Shown here one piece after another: positions 8,874 through 17,450 of a stretch of 64,000 nucleotides of DNA (the first letter of the stretch is position 1; every line of letters begins with the position of its first letter). Origin of the DNA: Demequina litoralis (GTDB lineage: Bacteria > Actinomycetota > Actinomycetes > Actinomycetales > Demequinaceae); NCBI RefSeq assembly GCF_030418455.1, contig NZ_JAUHPW010000001.1:310001-374000 (forward strand), read 5' to 3'. Position numbers and translations under genes: made by a program. The notes under the pieces are model-generated. The model was given only the letters and a program-made list of their open reading frames with translations, was not told the DNA's origin and did not search any database.

Positions 8874-11103
8874 CGCGGCGCGCGTCGTAGACGCCGTCGA
8901 TGCGGCGCACGGCGGACAGGATCGCGCCGAGGTGCGACGGGTCCGCCATCTCGAACTGGAAGCTCGACATCGCGACCCGCTCGCGCGTGGTCGACACGTT
9001 CGCGGACAGGATGTTGACGTGGTGGTCGGACAGCACCTGGGTCACGTCCGAGAGCAGGCGGTTGCGGTCGAGGGCCTCGACCTCGATCTGCACGAGGAAC
9101 GTGCCCGCGCTGTGGCCGGTCCACTCGACGTCGATGAGCCGCTCGCTCTGGTTGTGCAGCTGCGCGAGGTTGTCGCAGTCGGCGCGGTGGACGGAGACAC
9201 CGGAACCACGGGTGATGAAGCCCTGGATCGGGTCGCCAGGCACCGGCGTGCAGCAGCGCGCGAGCTTGACGACCACGTCGGTGAGCCCGTGCACCGAGAC
9301 GCCGGGGTCGCCCCGTCGCGCGGAGATCCGCTGCGGCGGCAGGCCGGGACGGGTGATCTCGGTGAGGTCCTCGTCGGCGCCCTCCTGGCCGCCGACGGCC
9401 TCGGTCATGCGGGCGACGACGTCTGCCGGCTGCTCCTTGTGCTCGCCGATCGCCGCGTAGAGCGCGTCGACGTCCTCGTAGTGCATCTCCTTCGCGAGGG
9501 CGAGGAGCGTGGGACGGCTCATGAGGCGCTGCATGGGCAGCTGCTGGCGGCGGATCGCGCGGGCCAGCATGTCGCGCCCGGTCTCGATCGACTCCTCGCG
9601 GCGCTCGCGCGTGAACCACTGCCGGATCTTGTTGCGGGCACGCGTGGACTGCACGAACTCGAGCCAGTCGCGCTTGGGATGCGCGTTCTCGTCGGAGGTG
9701 GTGAGCACCTCGACGGTGTCGCCGTTCTCGAGCGTCGAGTCGAGGGGCACGAGGCGCCCGTTGACCTTGGCGCCGATGGTCTTGTGGCCCACCTCGGTGT
9801 GGACGGCGTACGCGAAGTCCACGGGGGTCGCGCCCTGCGGCAGCGACAGCAGCTTGCCGCGCGGAGTGAAGACGTAGACCTCGGCCTTGGAGATCTCGCC
9901 GCGGAGGCTGTCGAGGAACTCGGTGGGGTCCGCGGTCTCCTGCTGCCAGTCGGCGATCTGGCGCAGCCAGCCCATCTCGCCGCCGCCCTTCGACGGCTGG
10001 CCGGTCTTCGCGGTCTCCTTGTAGCGCCAGTGCGCCGCGAGCCCGTACTCGGCGCGGCGGTGCATGTCGTACGTGCGGATCTGCAGCTCGACGGGCTTGC
10101 CCGTGGGCCCGATCACCGTCGTGTGCAGCGACTGGTAGAGGTTGAACTTGGGCATCGCGATGTAGTCCTTGAACCGGCCCGGGACGGGCTGGTAGCGGGC
10201 GTGCATCGCGCCGAGGACCGCGTAGCAGTCGCGCACCGTCTCGACGAGGATGCGGATGCCGACGAGGTCGTAGATGTCGTTGAGGTCGCGGCCCCGGACG
10301 ATCATCTTCTGGTACACGGAGTAGTAGTGCTTGGGGCGGCCGGTGATCTCCGCCTTGATCTTCATCTGGCGGAGGTCCTTCTCGATCTCCGCGCGGACCT
10401 GCGCGAGGTACTTCTCCCGCTCGGGCGCCCGCTCCGTGACGACGTCGACGATCTCCTGGTAGATCTTCGGGTACAGCGTCTGGAAGCTGAGGTCCTCCAG
10501 CTCCCACTTGATCGCGTTGAGGCCCATGCGGTGCGCGAGCGGCGCGTAGATCTCGAGCGTCTCCTGCGCCTTCTTGCGCGCGGACTCGGGAGCCACGTAC
10601 TTCCACGTGCGCGCGTTGTGGAGGCGGTCGCACAGCTTGAGCAGCAGGACGCGGATGTCCTTGGCCATCGCGACGACCATCTTGCGGACCGTCTCCGCCT
10701 GCGCGGCGTCGCCGTACTGGACCTTGTCGAGCTTGGTGACGCCGTCGACGATCATCGCGACCTCGTCGCCGAACTCCTGCTGCATCCGCTCGAGCGGGTA
10801 CTCGGTGTCCTCGACCACGTCGTGCAGCAGCGCCGCCGCGATGACCGAGTCCGGCATGCCCAGGTCCGCGATGATCTGCGCGACGGCGATGGGGTGCGTG
10901 ATGTACGGCTCGCCGCTCTTGCGCAGCTGGCCGCGGTGGGCCTCCTCCGCCACGCGGTAGGCGCGCTCGATGAGGCCGGTCCGTCCGCGCGGGTACATGC
11001 GCCGGTACGTGTCGAGCACGCCGTCGATCGCGCTCGCCTCACGGCTCCCCCGGCGGAGGAACCCGAGCCCGAGCGTCCCGGTCGAGGGACGGGTCTCAGT
11101 CAC
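8851..11103 (-). CDS. relA: Bifunctional (p)ppGpp synthetase/hydrolase (Rel)
   Basis: About 750 residues of long RSH protein that makes and degrades the stringent alarmone. The hydrolase HD domain is intact (ALLHDVVEDT, near residue 96), so it should be bifunctional. The synthetase domain follows (DIYDLVGIRILVETVRDCY, GRFKDYIAMPKFNLYQSLHT, VELQIRTYDMH), then TGS (VYVFTPRGKLLSLPQGATP), a zinc-finger-like segment with CCTPVPGD, and a C-terminal ACT domain. I chose the GTG at 11103 because GGAGG lies 5 bases upstream; the GTG at 11109 would touch that Shine-Dalgarno. It is the last gene of the long minus-strand chain. Confidence 0.97.
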   Translation of the reverse strand: MTETRPSTGTLGLGFLRRGSREASAIDGVLDTYRRMYPRGRTGLIERAYRVAEEAHRGQLRKSGEPYITHPIAVAQIIADLGMPDSVIAAALLHDVVEDTEYPLERMQQEFGDEVAMIVDGVTKLDKVQYGDAAQAETVRKMVVAMAKDIRVLLLKLCDRLHNARTWKYVAPESARKKAQETLEIYAPLAHRMGLNAIKWELEDLSFQTLYPKIYQEIVDVVTERAPEREKYLAQVRAEIEKDLRQMKIKAEITGRPKHYYSVYQKMIVRGRDLNDIYDLVGIRILVETVRDCYAVLGAMHARYQPVPGRFKDYIAMPKFNLYQSLHTTVIGPTGKPVELQIRTYDMHRRAEYGLAAHWRYKETAKTGQPSKGGGEMGWLRQIADWQQETADPTEFLDSLRGEISKAEVYVFTPRGKLLSLPQGATPVDFAYAVHTEVGHKTIGAKVNGRLVPLDSTLENGDTVEVLTTSDENAHPKRDWLEFVQSTRARNKIRQWFTRERREESIETGRDMLARAIRRQQLPMQRLMSRPTLLALAKEMHYEDVDALYAAIGEHKEQPADVVARMTEAVGGQEGADEDLTEITRPGLPPQRISARRGDPGVSVHGLTDVVVKLARCCTPVPGDPIQGFITRGSGVSVHRADCDNLAQLHNQSERLIDVEWTGHSAGTFLVQIEVEALDRNRLLSDVTQVLSDHHVNILSANVSTTRERVAMSSFQFEMADPSHLGAILSAVRRIDGVYDARRVTGAKRP

Positions 11104-11179
11104 GCGCACCTCCGAGGCTGGTAGGGGGACAGTCTATCCGGGCGGCCCCTCCCACCGACACGCCCCCAAACGCGACGAA

Positions 11180-11211
11180 GGGGACGATGCGGCGGCCACC
11201 GCATCGTCCCC
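11180..11211. terminator. Inverted pair of GGACGATGC repeats forming a hairpin
   Basis: Two copies of the repeat face each other: GGGGACGATGCGG (11180-11192) and CCGCATCGTCCCC (11199-11211), a perfect 13-bp stem with a 6-base loop. It sits in the 125-base gap between secF (upstream) and rel (downstream) on the minus strand. A hairpin built from two head-to-head copies of a dispersed repeat is how uptake-sequence terminators look in Neisseria and Haemophilus. No clear T-run follows on either side. Confidence 0.7.
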
Positions 11212-11229
11212 CTCGCCGGAGGCCCGGGA

Positions 11230-12318
11230 TCAGGCCTTGCGGTTCTTGCGCGTGGGCTGGGCTGCGGCGCCCTGATGGCGGCCCTTGTCGACCGCGCCGA
11301 CGCGCACGTCGCCGGTCTCCGAGATCGCGACGTCGGTCTGGCCGGCGGCGCGCAGCTCGAGCACCTTGGCGGTGTGGTCCTTGATGCGCTGCTCGTTGTC
11401 GCGCAGCTGCACCTCGACCGGCGTGGCCACGAAGATCGACGAGTACGTGCCGACCGCCATGCCGACGAAAAGCGCGAGAGAGATGTCCTTGAGCGTGCCC
11501 GCGCCCAGGAGGAACGAGCCGATGAAGAGGATCGCGCTCACGGGCAGCAGGGCCACCACCGACGTGTTGATCGAGCGCACGAGGGTCTGGTTGAGGCCCA
11601 GGTTCGCGAGCTCGTCGTACGTGTAGCGATGCTGCGCGGTGAGGTTTGCGGTGTTCTCGCGGATCTTGTCGAACACCACGACCGTGTCGTACAGCGAGTA
11701 GCCGAGGATCGTGAGGAAGCCGATCACCGACGCCGGCGTGACCTCGAAGCCCACGAGCGCGTACACGCCGGCGGTGATGATGAGGTCGTGCGCCAGCGCG
11801 ACGAGCGCCGCGACGGCCATGCGCCAGGCACGGAAGTACAGCGACATCACGATCGTCACGAGGACGAGGAACACGATGAGGCTGGTGACCGCCGCCTTGC
11901 CGACCGACGCGCCCCACGTGGGGCCGATCTGCGTGAAGCTCACCTGCTCCTCGGGGACGTCGTACGCGTCCGCGAGGGCCGTGGTGATGTCGCGCGCCGT
12001 CTCGGTGTCGACGACGCCGATCTGGATGCGCACGTCGCTGTCGCCGAGGATGGTGACACGAGCGGTCGCCTCGGGCGCGAGCTCGGCCACCACGTCCTGT
12101 GCCTCGGCGGGCTCGGTGATCGCGGTGTCGGTGACGCGGAACTCGGTGCCGCCGACGAAGTCGATGCCCGGGTTGAGCCCCTTGGTGAAGAGCAGCAGCA
12201 GCGACAGCGCGACGAGCACGCCGGACACGATGAACCAGCGCTTGCGCTGCTGGACGATCGGGTAGGTCTTCTCCCCCGAGTGCAGCTTGTTGCCCCACTG
12301 GGCCAGGTTGAGCTTCAT
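11230..12318 (-). CDS. secF: Protein translocase subunit SecF
   Basis: 362 residues, six membrane helices with one large external loop after helix 1. Recognisable features are the first helix leading to GLNPGIDFVGGTEFRV, the family motif SVGKAAVTSLIVFLVLVTI, and the GYSLYDTVVVFDKIREN block in the second half. It partners SecD to pull secreted proteins through SecYEG using the proton gradient. The start ATG overlaps the secD stop by one base (TGATG) and has GGAGGAG upstream, so translation is coupled. Confidence 0.97.
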   Translation of the reverse strand: MKLNLAQWGNKLHSGEKTYPIVQQRKRWFIVSGVLVALSLLLLFTKGLNPGIDFVGGTEFRVTDTAITEPAEAQDVVAELAPEATARVTILGDSDVRIQIGVVDTETARDITTALADAYDVPEEQVSFTQIGPTWGASVGKAAVTSLIVFLVLVTIVMSLYFRAWRMAVAALVALAHDLIITAGVYALVGFEVTPASVIGFLTILGYSLYDTVVVFDKIRENTANLTAQHRYTYDELANLGLNQTLVRSINTSVVALLPVSAILFIGSFLLGAGTLKDISLALFVGMAVGTYSSIFVATPVEVQLRDNEQRIKDHTAKVLELRAAGQTDVAISETGDVRVGAVDKGRHQGAAAQPTRKNRKA

Positions 12319-14120
12319 CAGTTCTCCTCCCCCTCGGGGCGGGCGTCGCCGGCGGCGGCAGCGGCGGCCGCCGCCTTGCGCTCGGCGAGGGTGGGCTGGC
12401 CGGTGACGATGCGGCCGCGGCCCTTGTACATCGTGTCGCGTCCGAGCTGGCGCGGGTCGAGGCCCGACCACCGGTGGCCGCGTGCGAAGAACGGGCGCTT
12501 GCTCAGCAGCATGAGGATCGGGTGGGTGAACAGGAACACCACGAGGATGTCGACCAGCGTGGTGAGACCCAGCGTGAACGCGAAGCCGCGCACGCCGCCG
12601 ACGGCGAGCATGTACAGCACCACCGCGGCGAGGATGTTGATCGCGTCCGAGGCCAGGATCGTGCGGCGGGCGCGACGCCAGCCGTGGTCGATCGCGGCCT
12701 GCAGCGAGCGGCCCTCGCGCAGCTCGTCCCTGACACGTTCGAAGTAGACGATGAACGAGTCCGCCGTCACACCGATCGCGACGATCAGACCCGCGACACC
12801 GGCGAGCGACAGGCGGTACCCGATGGTCCACGACAGCAGCGCGATGAGCACGTAGGTGATCGCACCGGCGATCGCGAGCGAACCGACCGTGACGAGGCCG
12901 AGCGCGCGGTACTGGATGAGCGAGTAGACGACCACCAGGATGAGGCCGATCGCGCCGGCGATGAGGCCCTTCTGGAGCTGGTCGGCGCCGAGCGTCGCGG
13001 AGATCTGCTGCTCCGACTGCACCTCGAGCGTGAGGGGCAGGGCACCGAACTTCAGCTGGTTGGCCAGCTGCTGCGCGCTCTCCTGCGTGAACGAGCCTGT
13101 GATGGACGCCTGGCCGCCGGTGATGGAGGTCGAGACGCTCGGCGCGGAGATCACCACGCCGTCGAGCACCATCGCGAACTGGTTGCGCGGCGACTCGAGG
13201 TCCTTGATGCGGCCGGTGATGTCGGCGAACTTCTTGCCGCCGTCGTTGGTGAGCTCGAGGCGCACCTCGTAGCGGCCGGTGAGCGTGCCGGTCGAGTTGT
13301 ACTCGGGGCCGGAGGTGGCGGTGTCGACGTCGGTGCCGTCCATCTCCACCGGGCCGAGGATGTACTTCGCGAAGCCGTCCTGGTCGCACGCGACGTCGGC
13401 CTTGGTCGGGTCGCCGGGCGTGACGCCGGAGAGGTTCTCCGGGTCGGTGCAGTCGAGGGCGTCGTACTTCGCCTGGACCTCGTCGGTCACCCAGTCGAGG
13501 GACGATGCGTCGGTGCCCTCGGCGGGCTCAGTCGAGGCGTCCGCGGAGGCGGTCGCGTCGGCGTCCGCGGAGGCGGAGGCGCTGGGCTCGGCCGTGGCCT
13601 CGTCGGTGGGCTCCGCGGACTCGCTGGCGTCGGTGCCGGCCTCGGCGGAGGCCGAGGCGCTCGGCTCGGCCGACGCGGAGGCGTCCGCGCTGGACTCGTC
13701 CGTGGTGGTCGCGGCGGGCGAGCCCGACACGAGCACGGGGCGGAACTGCAGCTGCGCGCTCTGGCGCACGAGGTCGACGGTCTCCTCGGACGGGTTGCCC
13801 GGGAGCGCCACGACGATGTTCTGGCCCTGCGTGCTGATCTCCGCCTCGGCGACGCCGGACGCGTCGATGCGGCGACGGATGATGTCGACGGCCTGGTCCA
13901 GGTCGGCCTGGTCGATCTGCTGGTCGCTGCCCTCGGCCAGCGTGGGCGCGAGCACGATCTCGCGTCCGCCGGCCAGGTCGAGCGCGAGGGCCGGCGTCCA
14001 CGACGCACCCCCGGTCACGACGCCGATCGCCAATGCCGCATAGAGGCCGACGACGATCGCGCCCAGCCAGGTGAGCGCTCGACGCGCCTCGTTCTTCACT
14101 CGTGCCACAGGAATCCTCAC
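12318..14120 (-). CDS. secD: Protein translocase subunit SecD with a low-complexity insert
   Basis: 600 residues. Helix 1 is followed by the SecD signature LALDLAGGREIVLAPTLAEG and the periplasmic P1 domain. The C-terminal five-helix block has VVYSLIQYRALGLVTVGSL and AIGVTADSFIVYFERVRDELREG. Between residues of about 135 and 210, P1 carries a Ser/Ala/Glu/Asp/Thr-only insert; a GGACGATGC copy (13500-13508) sits at its end, read Asp-Ala-Ser-Ser. Start GTG at 14120; a GTG four codons in is possible. No yajC gene lies between ruvB and secD, where many actinobacteria have it. Confidence 0.96.
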   Translation of the reverse strand: MRIPVARVKNEARRALTWLGAIVVGLYAALAIGVVTGGASWTPALALDLAGGREIVLAPTLAEGSDQQIDQADLDQAVDIIRRRIDASGVAEAEISTQGQNIVVALPGNPSEETVDLVRQSAQLQFRPVLVSGSPAATTTDESSADASASAEPSASASAEAGTDASESAEPTDEATAEPSASASADADATASADASTEPAEGTDASSLDWVTDEVQAKYDALDCTDPENLSGVTPGDPTKADVACDQDGFAKYILGPVEMDGTDVDTATSGPEYNSTGTLTGRYEVRLELTNDGGKKFADITGRIKDLESPRNQFAMVLDGVVISAPSVSTSITGGQASITGSFTQESAQQLANQLKFGALPLTLEVQSEQQISATLGADQLQKGLIAGAIGLILVVVYSLIQYRALGLVTVGSLAIAGAITYVLIALLSWTIGYRLSLAGVAGLIVAIGVTADSFIVYFERVRDELREGRSLQAAIDHGWRRARRTILASDAINILAAVVLYMLAVGGVRGFAFTLGLTTLVDILVVFLFTHPILMLLSKRPFFARGHRWSGLDPRQLGRDTMYKGRGRIVTGQPTLAERKAAAAAAAAGDARPEGEEN

Positions 14121-14191
14121 GGTCTCGGCTCGCTTGAGCCCCGAGCGATTCTAGCCAGCCTGAGCGTGCACCGGGTGCCGCCCGGCCGGGC

Positions 14192-15235
14192 TCAGTCGAA
14201 GAGCCGGCCCCCGGACTCGCCGCCGATCGCGTCCGCGGGCGGCTTCAGACCGAGGTGATGCCACGCGTCGGCGGTCGCGATGCGGCCGCGCGGGGTGCGG
14301 CTCATGAGGCCCTCGCGCACGAGGAACGGCTCCGCGACGGTCTCGACGGTCTCCGTCTCCTCGCCCACCGTGACGGCGAGCGTCGACAGGCCCACGGGCC
14401 CGCCCGCGAAGCGCGTGCACAGCGCCTTGAGCACCGCGCGGTCCAGCCGGTCGAGGCCGCGCTCGTCGACCTCGTACACCGTGAGGGCCTCGCGGGCGGC
14501 GTCGAGCGTGCCGCGGCCGGTGCCGTGCACCTCGGCCCAGTCGCGCACGCGGCGCAGCAGCCGGTTCGCGATGCGCGGGGTGCCGCGCGAGCGGGACGCG
14601 ATCTCGTGGGCCGCGTCGTGGGTGATCGACAGGCCGAGCCGGCCCGCCGAGCGCACCACGATCGCCTTGAGCTCGTCGTCCTCGTAGAAGTCGAGGTGGC
14701 CGGTGAAGCCGAAGCGGTCGCGCAGCGGCGCGGGCAGCAGGCCGGCGCGGGTGGTGGCGCCCACCACGGTGAACGGGGGCAGGCTCAGCGGGATCGACGT
14801 CGCGCCCGCGCCCTTGCCGACCACCACGTCCACACGGAAGTCCTCCATCGCGAGGTAGAGCATCTCCTCGGCGGGGCGCGCCAGGCGGTGGATCTCGTCG
14901 AGGAACAGCACGTCGCCCTCGTCGAGCGAGGACAGGATCGCGGCGAGGTCGCCGGCGTGCTGGATCGCGGGGCCCGAGGTGACGCGCAGGGTCGAACCGA
15001 GCTCCGCCGCGATGATCATCGCGAGCGTGGTCTTGCCCAGGCCCGGCGGGCCGGACAGCAGCACATGGTCCGGCGGGGCGCCGCGGCCGGTGGCGGCGCT
15101 CAGCACGAGGCCGAGCTGCTCGCGCACGACGCGCTGGCCGACGAACTCGTCGAGGTTGACGGGCCGCAGCGCGGCCTCGTTGGAGCGCTCGATCGCGTCC
15201 GCGTCGGGGCTCACCACCCGGGTCTCGTCATCCAC
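14192..15235 (-). CDS. ruvB: Holliday junction branch-migration ATPase RuvB
   Basis: 347 residues, normal length. N-terminal [12 protein letters not shown]; Walker [11 protein letters not shown] (residues 61-70); Walker [11 protein letters not shown]; sensor [19 protein letters not shown]; arginine/winged-helix end with [16 protein letters not shown] and the C-terminal RTPRGR motif. It forms the hexameric motor that drives branch migration with RuvA. Its start overlaps the ruvA stop by 8 bases, so it belongs to the ruvC-ruvA-ruvB operon. The gap to secD is 71 bases. Confidence 0.98.
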   Translation of the reverse strand: MDDETRVVSPDADAIERSNEAALRPVNLDEFVGQRVVREQLGLVLSAATGRGAPPDHVLLSGPPGLGKTTLAMIIAAELGSTLRVTSGPAIQHAGDLAAILSSLDEGDVLFLDEIHRLARPAEEMLYLAMEDFRVDVVVGKGAGATSIPLSLPPFTVVGATTRAGLLPAPLRDRFGFTGHLDFYEDDELKAIVVRSAGRLGLSITHDAAHEIASRSRGTPRIANRLLRRVRDWAEVHGTGRGTLDAAREALTVYEVDERGLDRLDRAVLKALCTRFAGGPVGLSTLAVTVGEETETVETVAEPFLVREGLMSRTPRGRIATADAWHHLGLKPPADAIGGESGGRLFD

Positions 15236-15818
15236 GCGTGCCTCCCAGGTGCTTGAGCGCGGCCCTCAGGGCGCCGGCGGTCTCCCCCGGCGCGAGGGGC
15301 TCCTCGGCGACCGCGTCGACCGCGGCCTGGGCCTGCTTGGCCGGGTAGCCGAGCCCCACGAGGGCCTCCACGACCTCGCCGCGGGCGTCCGCGGCCGGGG
15401 CGCCCGGCGCATCGTCCGGCAGCACCAGCTTGCCGCCGAGCTCGAGCAGCAGGCGCGCCGCGACCTTGGGGCCGATGCCCGGCACCTTGGTGAGCGCCTT
15501 CTGGTCGCCGGCGGCGACGGCGCCGGCGAGGGCCTCGGGCGAGTGCACCGCGAGCATCGCGAGGGCGAGCTTGGCGCCCACCCCGGACACGCCCTGGAGC
15601 TGCTCGAACATGTCCCGCTCCCCCGACGTGAGGAAGCCGAACAGCGTCATCGAGTCCTCACGGACCACCAGCTGCGTGTGGAGCGTGGCGTCCAGCCCGG
15701 AGCGGAGCTCCGCGAGCGTGGCCGGCGTCGACAGCACGCGGTAGCCCACGCCCTGCACGTCCAGCACGAGCGAGGCGGCCCCCGCATGCGCCACGGTTCC
15801 CGACAGCTGCGCGATCAC
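15228..15818 (-). CDS. ruvA: Holliday junction DNA-binding protein RuvA
   Basis: 196 residues in three domains: an N-terminal OB fold ([20 protein letters not shown]), two helix-hairpin-helix motifs ([15 protein letters not shown] and [17 protein letters not shown]) that bind the junction, and a C-terminal RuvB-contact helix bundle after an acidic/Ala linker ([19 protein letters not shown]). The linker contains a GGACGATGC copy at 15409-15417 (Pro-Asp-Asp-Ala-Pro). Overlaps ruvB by 8 bases; a near-consensus SOS box lies 13 bases upstream of the start, so it may have its own damage-inducible promoter. Confidence 0.97.
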   Translation of the reverse strand: MIAQLSGTVAHAGAASLVLDVQGVGYRVLSTPATLAELRSGLDATLHTQLVVREDSMTLFGFLTSGERDMFEQLQGVSGVGAKLALAMLAVHSPEALAGAVAAGDQKALTKVPGIGPKVAARLLLELGGKLVLPDDAPGAPAADARGEVVEALVGLGYPAKQAQAAVDAVAEEPLAPGETAGALRAALKHLGGTRG

Positions 15819-15830
15819 CCGGCTCCCCTT

Positions 15831-15846
15831 TCGAACACCTGTGCGA
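15831..15846 (-). promoter_or_regulatory. Candidate LexA (SOS) box upstream of ruvA
   Basis: TCGAAC-ACCT-GTGCGA differs at one base from the actinobacterial SOS box TCGAAC-N4-GTTCGA. It lies in the 60-base ruvC-ruvA gap, 13 bases before the ruvA start. The ruv genes are known SOS targets in mycobacteria; binding here is inferred from the sequence alone. Confidence 0.5.
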
Positions 15847-15878
15847 ACAGGCTAGCGGATGGGAGGGACAGCGCCGCA

Positions 15879-16433
15879 CTATCGCCGGCGGCGCGCCGCC
15901 TTCTCGGCCTCGGCCCACTGCCGCTGCGCCGCCGTGGTCGCGCCCGAGCCCACCGGGGCGGCGCCGCCGCGCCACGCGTGGGCGATGGCGATCGCGAGGG
16001 CGTCCGCCGCATCGGCCGGGCGCGGGGCCTCCGCGAGCCCCAGCAGGCGCGTCACCATGGTCGTGACCTGGGCCTTGTCGGCGCGGCCGTTGCCGGTGAC
16101 GGCGGCCTTGACCTCGGACGGCGTGTAGAGCGTGAGCGGCAGCCCGCGCCGCTCGGCGGCGAGCATGATGACGCCGGACACCTGCGCGGTGCCCATGATG
16201 GTGGAGACGTCGGAGCGCGCGAAGATGCGCTCCATCGCGACGGCCTCGGGCTGGTGCTCATCGAGCATGGCCTCGAGGACCGTCGCGATCTGGGCGAGAC
16301 GCGCGGGCGTCTCGTGCGTCGAGGGGGACGTGGCGACGCGCACGTCGAGCATCGTGACGCGGCGCGCCGCGCCGGACTCGACCACGCCGAGGCCGCACCG
16401 GGTGAGGCCGGGGTCGACCCCGAGGATGCGCAT
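15879..16433 (-). CDS. ruvC: Holliday junction resolvase RuvC
   Basis: 184 residues. The RNase H-like catalytic acids are visible: Asp7 in [14 protein letters not shown], Glu in [11 protein letters not shown], and two Asp in [16 protein letters not shown]. It cleaves Holliday junctions symmetrically after RuvAB migration. The C-terminus is a short Ala/Arg-rich tail. The ATG start lies inside a GGACGATGC repeat copy (16430-16438), so no classical Shine-Dalgarno is present except the GGGGA of the repeat context. It follows yebC by 20 bases on the minus strand. Confidence 0.97.
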   Translation of the reverse strand: MRILGVDPGLTRCGLGVVESGAARRVTMLDVRVATSPSTHETPARLAQIATVLEAMLDEHQPEAVAMERIFARSDVSTIMGTAQVSGVIMLAAERRGLPLTLYTPSEVKAAVTGNGRADKAQVTTMVTRLLGLAEAPRPADAADALAIAIAHAWRGGAAPVGSGATTAAQRQWAEAEKAARRRR

Positions 16434-16438
16434 CGTCC
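16430..16438 (-). repeat. GGACGATGC repeat overlapping the ruvC start codon
   Basis: On the minus strand the context is GGGGACGATGCGC; the ATG inside the repeat is the ruvC start codon and its GGGGA could serve as a weak, very close ribosome-binding sequence. Confidence 0.85.
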
Positions 16439-16453
16439 CCCTGCCGCGTGCCG

Positions 16454-17209
16454 CTAGGCCTGCGCGGCCTCGAGCACCTCGTCCGACGTGTCGAAGTTCG
16501 CGTAGACGTTCTGCACGTCGTCCGAGTCCTCGAGGGCGTCGATGAGGCGCAGCATCTTGCGGGCGCCGTCCACGTCGAGCTCGACCTTCATCGAGGGCAT
16601 GAAGGTGGCCTCCGCGCTCTCGTAGTCGATGCCCGCCTCCTGCAGCGCGGTGCGCACGGCCACGAAGTCGGTGGCCTCGGAGATGATCTCGAAGACGTCG
16701 CCCAGGTCGTTGATCTCCTCGGCACCGGCCTCGAGGGTGGCCTCCATGAGGTCGTCCTCGGAGACGTCGCCCTCCTTGGAGACGATCACCTGGCCCTTGC
16801 GCGAGAACAGGTAGGACACCGAGCCCGGGTCCGCGAGCGTGCCGTTGTTGCGGGTGAGGCCGACGCGGACCTCGGTGGCCGCGCGGTTGCGGTTGTCGGT
16901 GAGGCACTCGATCAGCACGGCCACGCCGCCGGGGCCGTAGCCCTCGTACATGATCGTCTCGTAGTTGACGCCGTCAGCGTCCTCGCCCGAGCCGCGCTTG
17001 ACCGCGCGGTCGATGTTGTCGTTCGGGACCGAGGACTTCTTGGCCTTCTGGATCGCGTCGAACAGCGTCGGGTTGCCGGCCGGGTCGCCGCCGCCCACAC
17101 GCGCCGCGACCTCGATGTTCTTGATGAGCTTGGCGAACAGCTTGCCGCGCTTGGCGTCGATCGCGGCCTTCTTGTGCTTGGTCGTCGCCCACTTGGAATG
17201 CCCGGACAC
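16454..17209 (-). CDS. yebC: YebC/PmpR-family protein
   Basis: 251 residues, full length. The N-terminus [20 protein letters not shown] is diagnostic. Further family blocks are [40 protein letters not shown] and [20 protein letters not shown]. Members have been described as transcription factors and, more recently, as ribosome-associated factors that relieve stalling; I cannot choose from sequence. Start GTG at 17209 is set by GAGGAG five bases upstream. It sits directly before ruvC, the usual actinobacterial order. Confidence 0.96.
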   Translation of the reverse strand: MSGHSKWATTKHKKAAIDAKRGKLFAKLIKNIEVAARVGGGDPAGNPTLFDAIQKAKKSSVPNDNIDRAVKRGSGEDADGVNYETIMYEGYGPGGVAVLIECLTDNRNRAATEVRVGLTRNNGTLADPGSVSYLFSRKGQVIVSKEGDVSEDDLMEATLEAGAEEINDLGDVFEIISEATDFVAVRTALQEAGIDYESAEATFMPSMKVELDVDGARKMLRLIDALEDSDDVQNVYANFDTSDEVLEAAQA

Positions 17210-17267
17210 GTGTGCTCCTCGTCGAATGTCGGTCTGGAATCCCGTCCAGTGTAGTGCCCGCGCGGAG

Positions 17268-17276
17268 GGACGATGC
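17268..17276 (+). repeat. GGACGATGC repeat, intergenic copy
   Basis: Exact copy (GGGACGATGCGG in context) in the pdxT-yebC gap, about 40 bases before the TTGGTACCAA pair. Confidence 0.85.
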
Positions 17277-17318
17277 GGCGCCCGGGCGGGGCTGGATCGC
17301 GGCGCACCGCCTGTCGGA

Positions 17319-17368
17319 TTGGTACCAACCGCTACGACCCGGGCCGACGTCGTCACGCTTGGTACCAA
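17319..17368. repeat. Pair of TTGGTACCAA palindromes, 40-bp period
   Basis: Two perfect 10-bp palindromes TTGGTACCAA at 17319-17328 and 17359-17368, exactly 40 bp apart, in the 241-bp gap between pdxT and yebC. The spacer is related in sequence, in reverse orientation, to the spacers of the three-copy array at 48743-48831 (shared TACG, GGGCCG and TCGTC blocks). No protein-coding interpretation is convincing. Confidence 0.75.
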
Positions 17369-17406
17369 AGCGGACGGGTGGAGAGCGGTCCGCCGGCGGG
17401 GCGGAC

Positions 17407-17415
17407 GGACGATGC
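17407..17415 (+). repeat. GGACGATGC repeat, intergenic copy
   Basis: Second exact copy in the pdxT-yebC gap, 36 bases before the pdxT stop codon region. Confidence 0.85.
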
Positions 17416-17450
17416 GACCCCGGTCGGGCCGCGGAGGGCGGCGGCGCGGC

